From the NCBI GenBank assembly GCA_000818095.1, contig CP009416.1:1348501-1412500 (forward strand): a DNA stretch of 64,000 bases, written 5' to 3'. The notes under the pieces are model-generated. The model had not been told where the DNA came from and ran no database searches. It saw only the letters and a list, made by a program, of their open reading frames with translations. Both the position numbers and the translations under genes were made by a program. This stretch comes from Jeotgalibacillus malaysiensis. GTDB taxonomy: Bacteria; Bacillota; Bacilli; Bacillales; Jeotgalibacillaceae. Shown one piece after another: positions 45,540 through 53,505 of the stretch (within the stretch, counting starts at the first letter, position 1; every line of letters begins with the position of its first letter).

Positions 45540-45746
45540 TTGGTTACAATCCTTACAATTTCAGTTATTGTTTTAATTTGTCTTTTTGGACTTGCAGGTA
45601 CGCTGCAGGCAGCGAATAAAAAGAGTGAACGGGATGAGGTTTCTGACGAAGTACAGAATCATCCCGTTCTATTCAACCCTGTTATAATTATTTACAGTCT
45701 TGCAGGGATTGCTGGTGTTGGAATTATTTTATATTATATGATGTAA
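45540..45746 (+). CDS. Small protein with two membrane helices, 68 residues
   Basis: The protein has 68 residues. Hydrophobic helices at about 3-23 and 47-67 are separated by a charged loop (NKKSERDEVSDEVQNHP). This hairpin topology is common for small membrane subunits or regulators. It starts at TTG 45540 with AAGGTGG upstream. A weak TATTAC could be a -10, but no clear promoter is seen. It lies 65 nt after fadH, which may carry it in one transcript. The family is unknown to me. Confidence 0.65.
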   Translation: MVTILTISVIVLICLFGLAGTLQAANKKSERDEVSDEVQNHPVLFNPVIIIYSLAGIAGVGIILYYMM

Positions 45747-45747
45747 A

Positions 45748-45770
45748 AAAACCGGCACAGAGGCCGGTTT
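45748..45770. terminator. Shared terminator of the small membrane gene and the glutaredoxin gene
   Basis: AAACCGGC pairs with GCCGGTTT. On the minus strand seven T follow. It abuts the minus-strand stop codon. Confidence 0.85.
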
Positions 45771-46014
45771 AGTCACACGAAATATTTAATTTTTCAGCCA
45801 GTGCTTCCAGGTTGTAGCCTCTTACTACGTCCTGGTCATTGATCAAAACCGTTGGAGTAGAGTAAGATTCCAGCGTTTTAATCATGTATTCCTGAGAAGA
45901 AAGATCTTCTTTTATATTAATCTCATTAAATTGAATATCGTTAGCTTTAAAAAAGCGCTTGACAATTTCACAGGGTGGGCACTGAGGCTGAGTGTACAAA
46001 GTTACCTTTTGCAC
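45769..46014 (-). CDS. Glutaredoxin-family protein
   Basis: The protein has 81 residues, with YTQPQCPPCEIVKRF, redox pair CPPC (C12, C15), and the TPTV cis-Pro motif with GYNLEAL, as in NrdH/glutaredoxin proteins. It reduces disulfides in cytosolic partners. I chose GTG 46014 because AAGGATG lies at a proper 8-nt distance. The in-frame GTG at 46023 is inside that region. Confidence 0.87.
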   Translation of the reverse strand: MQKVTLYTQPQCPPCEIVKRFFKANDIQFNEINIKEDLSSQEYMIKTLESYSTPTVLINDQDVVRGYNLEALAEKLNISCD

Positions 46015-46278
46015 GAAACTCACATCCTTTTAACGATTTGTATCTATACCTAGTTTCCCGTAAATACCTTGCTGTGTCAAAGAATTTGCAGTCTCTCTGA
46101 ATGGATCATGAATTTGCGCTGTTATGAGTTGAAGATGTGTGTTATAGTATTCTTTGTTTTGTTAGAGCCGAATAAGGGAATGATGATGGAGATTTCATCA
46201 AAATTGATTCTTTATCATCTGTAACTCCTCATCAAATGTTATAATGAAATGATCAACAAACAGAAGGGAGAATACCAC

Positions 46279-46536
46279 ATGTCTCAACTGATGGGTATTA
46301 TTCAAAGACTTAAAACATTGCAGGAACAGGATCAGTCAGGTGAAGTTCCTTCCCGCTTTTTCGAACTGAACGGTAAAAGAGTGTGTCAGGTGAAATATTT
46401 TGGCACAAACGATACGTTCGAGCTTGAAGTGTATGATAAAGATCAAAAACCGCAAAAATATCCTTTTGACAACATTGATATGACTGCAATTGAAATTTAT
46501 GAACTGCTTCAGGAAGAAAATAATAATCAGGCGTAA
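46279..46536 (+). CDS. ykuJ: YkuJ family protein
   Basis: The protein has 85 residues, with sequence features RFFELNGKRVCQVKYFG and YPFDNIDMTAIEIYELLQ matching the YkuJ family of small alpha/beta proteins of unknown function. In B. subtilis it lies in the order ykuJ-ykuK-ykzF-ykuL. Here ykuK and ykzF are missing, and ykuL/darB follows. ATG 46279 has AAGGGAG upstream. The ATG at 46249 lies next to a TATAAT at 46240-46245 (probable -10 with a poor -35) and cannot be used. The 46024-46239 stretch upstream holds nothing else that I can support. Confidence 0.87.
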   Translation: MSQLMGIIQRLKTLQEQDQSGEVPSRFFELNGKRVCQVKYFGTNDTFELEVYDKDQKPQKYPFDNIDMTAIEIYELLQEENNNQA

Positions 46537-46541
46537 TGAAG

Positions 46542-46564
46542 AAACCGGGCTAACCGGTTTTTTT
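46542..46564 (+). terminator. Terminator of ykuJ
   Basis: AAACCGG pairs with CCGGTTT around GCTAA, followed by T. Confidence 0.85.
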
Positions 46565-46664
46565 AATGGATTTTTTTAGCTAAAACCTGCTGCAACATAG
46601 TGGGGGAAGATTGAGATTATGTTATGATGTGTAAAGAGAGATTTTGTAAAAGGGGTTTATACTG

Positions 46665-47114
46665 ATGTTAACTACAGAACATAAAGAATTCTTAGAGACG
46701 CCAATCAGTCAATATATTATACCATCAGAAAAAATAGCACATGTACAGGAAATGAACACAGCAGAACATGCGCTGCTCGTACTGACGAAAAGCGGATATT
46801 CATCGATTCCAGTCCTTGATGCCACTTATCATCTGAAAGGTCTGATCAGTGTTCAGATGATCACAGATTCAATGCTTGGACTTGAGGAGATTGAGTTTGG
46901 CAGATTAAATGAAAAAAAAGTAAAAGATGTCATGCGCTCGGATATTCCATCTTTAAAAAAGGAAGACCAGTTTCAATTTGCGCTTAACCTTCTCGTAGAC
47001 CATCCATTTGTATGCGTCATGAGTCCTGAAGGATATTTTGAGGGACTTCTGACCAGAAGAGTGATGCTAAAGCAGCTGCAGCGTCACATCCACAAACAAA
47101 TTCAACGTTCGTAA
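46665..47114 (+). CDS. darB: CBS-domain c-di-AMP receptor DarB (YkuL/CbpB)
   Basis: The protein has 149 residues and two CBS domains (about 12-72 and 82-140). DarB binds c-di-AMP. Without it, DarB activates Rel to make (p)ppGpp and stimulates pyruvate carboxylase, linking potassium state to the stringent response. The position next to ykuJ and near ccpC agrees with B. subtilis ykuL. AAAAGGGG precedes the ATG. An MFS gene follows after 18 nt. Confidence 0.9.
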   Translation: MLTTEHKEFLETPISQYIIPSEKIAHVQEMNTAEHALLVLTKSGYSSIPVLDATYHLKGLISVQMITDSMLGLEEIEFGRLNEKKVKDVMRSDIPSLKKEDQFQFALNLLVDHPFVCVMSPEGYFEGLLTRRVMLKQLQRHIHKQIQRS

Positions 47115-47132
47115 CGTCGAGGGAGCTTATCA

Positions 47133-48626
47133 ATGTCACATTCAGAATATGAGCACGGGAGATTAAAATACCGGCCATTTATACTGGCAGCTGTCATGCT
47201 TGCAATGTTTGTCGGGGCAATTGAAGCAACAATCGTCTCGACAGCCATGCCGGCGATCACAGCTGACCTGGGAGGATTCCAGCTATATAGCTGGGTTTTT
47301 TCATCTTATTTACTAATGAGTACAGTGACTGTGCTGTTATATGGAAAGCTATCAGATATTTTTGGCAGAAAGCCGGCACTGACGCTTGGAATGTCACTAT
47401 TTTTGATCGGGTCTATTTTATGCGGTTTTGCTGAATCAATGGAATGGCTCATTGTATTCCGATTTATTCAGGGTCTGGGTGCAGGAGCAGTCATGCCTAT
47501 CGCTTCTACAATTGTCGGTGATATTTATTCAAAAGAAGAGCGTGCCAAAATTCAGGGTTATCTCTCAAGCGTATGGGGGATCTCTGCAGTGATGGGGCCT
47601 GCCATTGGCGGTCTGCTGGTTGAGACAATTGGCTGGCAATATGTGTTCTGGATCAACGTACCGCTTGGCATTCTTTCTCTGGCAGTACTATGGATATTCT
47701 TAAAAGAAAATGTTGAAAAAAATACATCACCGATTGATTATAAAGGCGCAGTCCTGTTATCAGCCGGGCTTACAATATTATTATACTTATTAGTTGAGGG
47801 CGGAATTTCAATACCATGGCTGTCCCCGACTGCTCTTAGCATGCTTGCCGTATCTGTTCTGATTATTATCCTGTTTGTCAGACACGAATTAACAGCACCT
47901 GACCCGATGATGCCATTTTCCATCTGGAGAAACCGGGCAATTTTTGTTGCGAATATCGTATCTTTGACAACAGGGGTTCTGCTGATCGGAATCTCAAGTT
48001 ACCTGCCTGCATTTGTAACGGGGGTAATGGGAGAAAGCGCGACGATTGCAGGATTTACATTAACGGCAATGTCTATTGGCTGGCCGATTGCTGCAACGGT
48101 GGCCGGGAGACTGCTGATTAAAATCGGTTATTACCGGACCAGCCTGATCGGCGGAATTTCGTTAATCATCGGTTCATTGCTTTTTGTCTTAATGAAGCCT
48201 GATTACGGTCCCCTCTGGCCAACGGTTTCTTCATTCTTCGTCGGAGTCGGTATGGGACTGACAACGACTTCTTTCATTGTATCAATTCAAAGTGCTGTTC
48301 CATGGAAGCTGCGTGGTGCAGCGACTGCAGCGAATATGTTTATGAGGAACCTTGGCAGTACGGTTGGTGTAGCGCTTCTTGGCGGTATATTAAATTCTTC
48401 GATCAGGTCAACATTTGAAAAAAGCGAGAATCCTGAAGTCAGATCTATGGGTGTTGACGCAGTAAACCGGCTGCTCGAAGCAGAACAGAGAAGTCAGATT
48501 GAACCGGGTGTTCTTCAGCAGCTGCAAACCGCAATGACAGACGGATTAAATATTGTGTATCTGATCGTCTTTGCGTTTGCTGTGATCAGCCTGTTTTTTA
48601 TACTGTTTTTACCTCGAAAAGAATAG
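47133..48626 (+). CDS. MFS drug:H+ antiporter, DHA2 (14-helix) family
   Basis: The protein has 497 residues and fourteen membrane helices. Motif C-like text (WGISAVMGPAIGG), motif A-like GKLSDIFGRKPAL, and the start FIGAIEATIVSTAMPAI-type sequence are characteristic of EmrB/QacA multidrug exporters. It lies between darB and ccpC, where B. subtilis has no such gene, so it is an insertion into a conserved block. GAGGGAG precedes the ATG. ccpC follows after 12 nt, possibly in one transcript. Confidence 0.92.
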   Translation: MSHSEYEHGRLKYRPFILAAVMLAMFVGAIEATIVSTAMPAITADLGGFQLYSWVFSSYLLMSTVTVLLYGKLSDIFGRKPALTLGMSLFLIGSILCGFAESMEWLIVFRFIQGLGAGAVMPIASTIVGDIYSKEERAKIQGYLSSVWGISAVMGPAIGGLLVETIGWQYVFWINVPLGILSLAVLWIFLKENVEKNTSPIDYKGAVLLSAGLTILLYLLVEGGISIPWLSPTALSMLAVSVLIIILFVRHELTAPDPMMPFSIWRNRAIFVANIVSLTTGVLLIGISSYLPAFVTGVMGESATIAGFTLTAMSIGWPIAATVAGRLLIKIGYYRTSLIGGISLIIGSLLFVLMKPDYGPLWPTVSSFFVGVGMGLTTTSFIVSIQSAVPWKLRGAATAANMFMRNLGSTVGVALLGGILNSSIRSTFEKSENPEVRSMGVDAVNRLLEAEQRSQIEPGVLQQLQTAMTDGLNIVYLIVFAFAVISLFFILFLPRKE

Positions 48627-48638
48627 GATGATTGAGAG

Positions 48639-49502
48639 ATGAACCATTCTGATTACCGTATGCTCGATGTATTAGCAGAGGAAATGAATATGAGAAAAGC
48701 TGCTGAAAGGCTGTTTGTATCTCAGCCGGCTCTCTCTCAGCGCCTTCAGACACTTGAAAAAGAGTGGCAGAAACCGCTTTTTATCCGCTCCAAAAAAGGC
48801 TTAACCTTAACACCTGCAGGAGAGATGATTGTCGGGATGGCAAGAGAGATCATTAAGAAGGAAGAATCGGTGAAAGAACAGATTCTGGCGATGGACGCGA
48901 AAGTGTACGGTACACTGAAAATTGCCTGTGCATCAATAGTTGGTCAGAACTGGCTGCCTAAAGTGTTAAAAGACTTTGTTGAAACCAATGCACACGCCAG
49001 AATCTCACTCATGACAGGATGGAGCAGTGAGATTCTTCAGGCTGTCTATAATGGAGAGGTTCATATTGGTATCATCCGGGGCACACCTGACTGGAATGGA
49101 CCAAAAATGCATCTTTTTCAAGACCAGCTGTATCTGGTAGACAAAGAAATTAAACGCGTGGAGGATCTCCATCTGACTGAAAGACCTTTTATTCAGTTCA
49201 AAAGTGATTCAACTTATTATCAGGAAATACAGGAATGGTGGAGCAGACAGTTTCAAATTTCACCGAGGCAGAATATTCTTGTAGATCAGATCGAAACGTG
49301 TAAACAGATGGCACTGAATGGAATAGGTTATGCAATTCTGCCGTCTATTACGCTGACAGGGCAGGAAAATGTTTTCTGTACACCACTTCACACAGAAGAT
49401 CAGACTCTAAAAAGAGATACATGGCTTATTGGATACCAGTCAGCTTTTGAACTTCCCCAAGTAGAAGCCTTTATTCAATCCGTTCAAAAGCACCTCGATT
49501 AG
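48639..49502 (+). CDS. ccpC: LysR-family regulator CcpC
   Basis: The protein has 287 residues. The N-terminal helix-turn-helix reads MRKAAERLFVSQPALSQRLQ (20-39), followed by the effector-binding domain from about 90. The sequence closely follows B. subtilis CcpC, which represses citB and citZ and responds to citrate. Synteny with ykuL supports this. No citrate gene is in the window. The start ATG follows TTGAGAG. Confidence 0.9.
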   Translation: MNHSDYRMLDVLAEEMNMRKAAERLFVSQPALSQRLQTLEKEWQKPLFIRSKKGLTLTPAGEMIVGMAREIIKKEESVKEQILAMDAKVYGTLKIACASIVGQNWLPKVLKDFVETNAHARISLMTGWSSEILQAVYNGEVHIGIIRGTPDWNGPKMHLFQDQLYLVDKEIKRVEDLHLTERPFIQFKSDSTYYQEIQEWWSRQFQISPRQNILVDQIETCKQMALNGIGYAILPSITLTGQENVFCTPLHTEDQTLKRDTWLIGYQSAFELPQVEAFIQSVQKHLD

Positions 49503-49616
49503 GTGAATCGAATTAAATGAAATTTTCTAATATTGATCACTTGTAATGTGGTACGGTGATCTGATAAAGTAAAAGACAGTTGTATAATGATACAAAAGAT
49601 TGAGAGGGGAATTCAT

Positions 49617-50330
49617 ATGAATACAATGGATGCAAATGAAATTATTTCCTATATACAGAATGCGAAAAAATCGACGCCTGTAAAAGTATATGTAAAAGGT
49701 GCTGACCTGCATAAAATCAACTTCGGAGACGAATCACAGACATTCTTATCTGAAGGGTCAGGTGTAGTCTTTGGTGAATGGGCTGACATCCAGCCGGCAC
49801 TTGAAAAGCATACAGATCAGATTTGGGATTATGTTGTAGAAAACGACCGTAGAAATTCTGCGATCCCGATGCTTGACCTGAAAAATATTAAAGCGCGTAT
49901 TGAGCCGGGTGCAATTATCCGTGATCAGGTAGAGATCGGTGATAATGCTGTAATCATGATGGGTGCATCAATTAATATTGGTTCTGTTGTCGGATCAGGA
50001 ACAATGATTGATATGAACGTAGTATTAGGCGGACGTGCAACAGTCGGTAAGAACTGTCATATCGGTGCAGGCGCTGTACTTGCGGGCGTAATTGAGCCGC
50101 CATCGGCAAAGCCTGTTATCGTTGAAGATGATGTTGTAATTGGTGCAAATGCTGTCGTTCTTGAAGGTGTCACAGTAGGTAAAGGTGCAGTAGTTGCTGC
50201 AGGTGCAATTGTGATTGAAGACGTTGAATCTTATACAGTAGTTGCAGGTACTCCTGCTAAAGTACTCAAGAAAATCGATGAAAAAACGAAATCTAAAACA
50301 GAAATTAAGCAGGAACTACGTCAGCTGTAA
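49617..50330 (+). CDS. dapH: Tetrahydrodipicolinate N-acetyltransferase DapH
   Basis: The protein has 237 residues. An N-terminal alpha/beta part is followed by left-handed parallel beta-helix hexapeptide repeats ([25 protein letters not shown] and on). It acetylates tetrahydrodipicolinate with acetyl-CoA in the lysine/diaminopimelate pathway. ATG 49617 has GAGAGGGG upstream. The ATG at 49587 lies within the TATAAT at 49583-49588, the likely -10 of this gene. dapL follows after a terminator, and patA is at 32491. Confidence 0.95.
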   Translation: MNTMDANEIISYIQNAKKSTPVKVYVKGADLHKINFGDESQTFLSEGSGVVFGEWADIQPALEKHTDQIWDYVVENDRRNSAIPMLDLKNIKARIEPGAIIRDQVEIGDNAVIMMGASINIGSVVGSGTMIDMNVVLGGRATVGKNCHIGAGAVLAGVIEPPSAKPVIVEDDVVIGANAVVLEGVTVGKGAVVAAGAIVIEDVESYTVVAGTPAKVLKKIDEKTKSKTEIKQELRQL

Positions 50331-50340
50331 TAGCTGCTTT

Positions 50341-50371
50341 AAAAAACGCAGATGACATTCTGCGTTTTTTT
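50341..50371 (+). terminator. Terminator between dapH and dapL
   Basis: AAAAACGCAGA pairs with TCTGCGTTTTT around TGACAT. It would reduce dapL transcription from the dapH promoter, or read-through may set their ratio. Confidence 0.88.
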
Positions 50372-50403
50372 CATGAAAAAATTCGTTTGAAAGGTGTAAT
50401 GAT

Positions 50404-51519
50404 ATGGAATCATTTATTCAGGTCCGCAGAGATCTCCACAAAATTCCGGAGGTCGGCTATCAGGAATTCAAAACACAGAAGTATCTCCTGGAATATATAC
50501 ACACACTGCCCCAGGAATCTATATCAATTAAGACCTGGGAGACAGGTATCTTTGTATTGGTAAAAGGAACCGGTGATCATCCGCGAACGCTGGCTTACAG
50601 AACCGACATTGACGGCCTGCCGATTACCGAACAGACTAATCTGCCATTTTCATCGGAACACCCGGGATATATGCATGCGTGCGGTCATGATTTTCATATG
50701 AGTATCGCACTCGGTGTGCTGACGAATCTTTCAAGAGAACCGCTTAGTGACCATATCCTTTTCATATTTCAGCCTGCTGAAGAAGGCCCTGGTGGTGCAG
50801 CCCGAATGCTTCAGTCTGAAGAAATGAGAGAGTGGATGCCTGATGAGATCATGGGGCTTCATATCGCTCCTGAATACAAAGCGGGGGAAATCGCTGTAAA
50901 AGAAGGGCTTCTTTTTGCAAATACATCAGAATTAAAAATTATGCTGAAAGGCAAGGGCGGACACGCAGCTTATCCACATAAAACAAAGGATATGATCGTT
51001 GCCGGTGCCCATCTCATTACTCAGCTGCAATCGATAGTAGCCAGATCAATTGACCCGCTGAATAGTGCGGTTATTACCGTTGGAAAGCTTGAAGCAGGTA
51101 CAGTTGGCAACATTATTGCAGAAACGGCTGAGCTTAACGGTACAATGAGAAGTCTTGACCCTGAAGTGATGGAAACACTTAAAACAAGAGTATCAGCAAT
51201 TTGTGACGGAATTGCGCTGGCATTTGACTGTGAAGTAAAGATTGAATTCAATCAGCCTTATTATATGGTCTACAATGATCATCAGTTAACGGCTGATTTT
51301 ATGGCATTTGCTGAAGGGCATTCAGCGATTACCTGCATTGAATGTGATAAAGCAATGACAGGAGAAGACTTCGGTTATTTTCTGAAGAAAATACCGGGCT
51401 TTATGTTCTGGCTGGGGGTAGGGTCTGAATACGGGCTGCATCACGCAAAACTGAACCCGGATGAAAAAGCAATTGACCCTGCAATCGGATTTATTACGGA
51501 TTATTTGAGAAGTAAATAA
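50404..51519 (+). CDS. dapL: N-acetyldiaminopimelate deacetylase
   Basis: The protein has 371 residues and belongs to the M20 amidohydrolase family. Metal site residues are in [27 protein letters not shown], and GEDFGYF near the C terminus. It removes acetate from N-acetyl-L,L-diaminopimelate (B. subtilis YkuR). With PatA and DapH the acetylase branch is complete in the window. AAAGGTGT precedes the ATG. Confidence 0.93.
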   Translation: MESFIQVRRDLHKIPEVGYQEFKTQKYLLEYIHTLPQESISIKTWETGIFVLVKGTGDHPRTLAYRTDIDGLPITEQTNLPFSSEHPGYMHACGHDFHMSIALGVLTNLSREPLSDHILFIFQPAEEGPGGAARMLQSEEMREWMPDEIMGLHIAPEYKAGEIAVKEGLLFANTSELKIMLKGKGGHAAYPHKTKDMIVAGAHLITQLQSIVARSIDPLNSAVITVGKLEAGTVGNIIAETAELNGTMRSLDPEVMETLKTRVSAICDGIALAFDCEVKIEFNQPYYMVYNDHQLTADFMAFAEGHSAITCIECDKAMTGEDFGYFLKKIPGFMFWLGVGSEYGLHHAKLNPDEKAIDPAIGFITDYLRSK

Positions 51520-51577
51520 GATTATCTGTGTAGCTTTTAAATAGGTAAGTTTATGACCCATTAAGTTAAGATAATAA

Positions 51578-51660
51578 TTTAGTGCAGCGTAAGGCAGCGA
51601 CTCAAGCAGGCTTACCGCGGTACCTGCCAAAAGCGCCCGCCTGAAGCGAAGCGGAACGGT
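51578..51660 (-). repeat. Internally deleted copy of the dispersed repeat
   Basis: In the opposite orientation to the full element at 20779-20996, GTGCAGCGTAAGGCAGCGAC and ACCTGCCAAAAGCGCCCGCC then TGAAGCG align with GTAGCCGGATAGGGCGAC and ACCTGCGGAAAGCGTCCCCC then TGAAGCG of its reverse complement. The middle is missing. Confidence 0.65.
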
Positions 51661-51661
51661 T

Positions 51662-51692
51662 AAAAGCCCGGAACGTCAAGTCCCGGGCTTTT
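51662..51692. terminator. Terminator between dapL and ykuT
   Basis: AAAAGCCCGG pairs with CCGGGCTTTT around a 10-nt loop. The T-ends lie on both sides. Confidence 0.82.
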
Positions 51693-51696
51693 ACGA

Positions 51697-52560
51697 TTAC
51701 GCTTCTTTTTGTACATATACCTGATGTGGAAACGGTATTTCAATCCCGTTGCGGTCAAGTGCTTCCTTCATTTCTTTTCTGAGCTCTCTCTCAACAGCCC
51801 ACTGTTCCATATTTGCCGTCTGTCCAATCACTCGGATCACAACGTCTGATGAGCCAAGTTCCTGAACACCTACAACATTTGGTCCATCAATAATCGCGCT
51901 GTTAGACGCAGCGACTTTATCGCATACATCCTGCAGCACTTTGATTGCTTTATCAATATCATCATCATATGAAATGCCAATATCAATCATCGCACGCATA
52001 TTGCCGCGTGAATGGTTACTCATACTTGTGATTTCACGGTTAGGTACGAAGTGGAGCGTACCATCGAATCCTCTGATTTTAGTCTGTCTAAGACCAACAT
52101 CCTCACAGATCCCTGAAAATTCCCCTGTTGTAATGTAATCACCTACATCAATCTGCTTTTCTAAAAGAATAAAAAACCCGGTTACTACATCGCTTACCAG
52201 ACCCTGTGCACCAAATCCGATTGCAAGACCGACGATACCGGCACCTGCAATCAGTGCAGTTACGTCAATATTTACAAGCTGCAAAATTGTCACAATGAGT
52301 ATGAAAAGTAGTGCATAACCAAAGACATTTTTGGTGAGACTTTCTAAAGTACGGGCTCTTCCAACAGAAATATTTTCTCTGCTTTCATATTTAGCAAAGA
52401 TTCCTGAAAGTAATCTGTTACCAATTGCTTTGACAATTAAGTAGACAATCAGAATGCCGATTATTTTCAGTGCTACGATGCCAATGTCTATAAAGAGGGC
52501 ACCCCACTCATAATCAGCAAGTCTTGCACCGAGTGTGCTTAAATTCAGTATGTTATCCAA
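51697..52560 (-). CDS. ykuT: Small-conductance mechanosensitive channel, MscS family (YkuT)
   Basis: The protein has 287 residues. Three N-terminal membrane helices (about 20-45, 70-95, 98-130), with the Gly/Ala-rich pore helix GIVGLAIGFGAQGLVSDVVTG, are followed by the cytoplasmic beta domain. It opens under membrane tension to release solutes at osmotic downshift. In B. subtilis ykuT is next to ykuU, as here. It starts at TTG 52560 with AAAGGATGA upstream on the minus strand. Confidence 0.92.
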   Translation of the reverse strand: MDNILNLSTLGARLADYEWGALFIDIGIVALKIIGILIVYLIVKAIGNRLLSGIFAKYESRENISVGRARTLESLTKNVFGYALLFILIVTILQLVNIDVTALIAGAGIVGLAIGFGAQGLVSDVVTGFFILLEKQIDVGDYITTGEFSGICEDVGLRQTKIRGFDGTLHFVPNREITSMSNHSRGNMRAMIDIGISYDDDIDKAIKVLQDVCDKVAASNSAIIDGPNVVGVQELGSSDVVIRVIGQTANMEQWAVERELRKEMKEALDRNGIEIPFPHQVYVQKEA

Positions 52561-52682
52561 TGACTGTCATCCTTTCTCCTGTTCAATCTATCGTCCTACT
52601 ATACCCTTATAACAAACAGGAAAACGTGAATCAAGAAATTAGATGAAGTTTTTAATTAAATTCGTAATTGTCTTGAATGAAA

Positions 52683-52711
52683 TTGACTATTCAAATTTAG
52701 TATATTATGAT
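52683..52711 (+). promoter_or_regulatory. SigA promoter of ykuU
   Basis: TTGACT (52683-52688) and TATGAT (52706-52711) have an ideal 17-nt spacer. Confidence 0.85.
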
Positions 52712-52781
52712 GGGACTCGTGAGTTTAATCAGAGAAAGAGATTCTTTGTCTGATCAGAATGATTATTTGGAGGGATTTTCA

Positions 52782-53324
52782 ATGGCAGAACGTATGGTAG
52801 GCAAGCAGGCGCCACGCTTTGAAATGGACGCAGTACTTGCGAACAAAGAATTTGGAAAAGTAAGCCTAGAACAAAACATGAAAGAAGATAAATGGACAGT
52901 ATTATTCTTCTATCCAATGGACTTCACTTTTGTATGTCCAACTGAAATCACTGCAATGTCAGATCGTTACGACGAATTTGAAGACCTTGATGCAGAAATT
53001 ATCGGGGTTTCTACTGATACAATCCACACACACCTTGCATGGATCAACACAGAGCGTAAAGACAATGGTCTTGGCGATCTGAACTATCCGCTTGCAGCAG
53101 ATACAAACCACCAGGTATCACGCGAATATGGCGTACTGATTGAAGATGAAGGAATTGCACTTCGCGGCCTTTACATCATCAGCCCTGAAGGTGAGCTTAT
53201 GTATCAGACTGTATTCCATAACAACATCGGCCGTGACGTAGACGAAACACTTCGCGTACTTCAGGCACTTCAGACAGGTGGACTTTGCCCGGCTAACTGG
53301 AAGCCAGGTCAAAAGACACTTTAA
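52782..53324 (+). CDS. ykuU: 2-Cys peroxiredoxin YkuU
   Basis: The protein has 180 residues. The peroxidatic Cys is in FTFVCPTE (C52) and the resolving Cys in GGLCPANW (C169), as in typical 2-Cys AhpC/Prx1 enzymes that reduce peroxides in the cytoplasm with thioredoxin. ATG 52782 has GGAGGG upstream. An in-frame start at 52707 overlaps the -10 and is excluded. Codon use is strongly biased, as in highly expressed genes. No clear PerR box was found. Confidence 0.95.
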   Translation: MAERMVGKQAPRFEMDAVLANKEFGKVSLEQNMKEDKWTVLFFYPMDFTFVCPTEITAMSDRYDEFEDLDAEIIGVSTDTIHTHLAWINTERKDNGLGDLNYPLAADTNHQVSREYGVLIEDEGIALRGLYIISPEGELMYQTVFHNNIGRDVDETLRVLQALQTGGLCPANWKPGQKTL

Positions 53325-53337
53325 TACGAATGAATGA

Positions 53338-53369
53338 TAAAAGATCAGCCTGCGGGCTGATCTTTTTTT
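53338..53369 (+). terminator. Terminator of ykuU
   Basis: AAAAGATCAGCC pairs with GGCTGATCTTTT around TGCG, followed by T. Confidence 0.92.
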
Positions 53370-53429
53370 AGCTTTAAGGGGATAAGCTGTACAATAGTAA
53401 GAAATGAGAAAAAATTCAAATAAAGGTGG

Positions 53430-53456
53430 AAATATATTTCGAAAACCGATATATTT
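53430..53456. promoter_or_regulatory. Inverted repeat upstream of the ABC exporter genes
   Basis: AAATATAT (53430-53437) and ATATATTT (53449-53456) surround an 11-nt spacer, 50 nt before the yknU start. It is a candidate operator. No clear -35/-10 pair was recognised. Confidence 0.35.
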
Positions 53457-53505
53457 AAGAGGTGTCTATTTATATAGAAGGAATTTGAAAAAGGAGGGAT
53501 AAACG

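Noticed and set aside
46170-46221. Short 13-codon frame and small hairpin before ykuJ
   Set aside because: The frame has a poor ribosome site and no conserved feature. The hairpin TGATG/CATCA is too short to support.
52695-52712. Possible PerR box at the ykuU promoter
   Set aside because: The AT-rich TTAGTATATTATGAT agrees with the PerR consensus in only one half. It is better explained as the -10 region.
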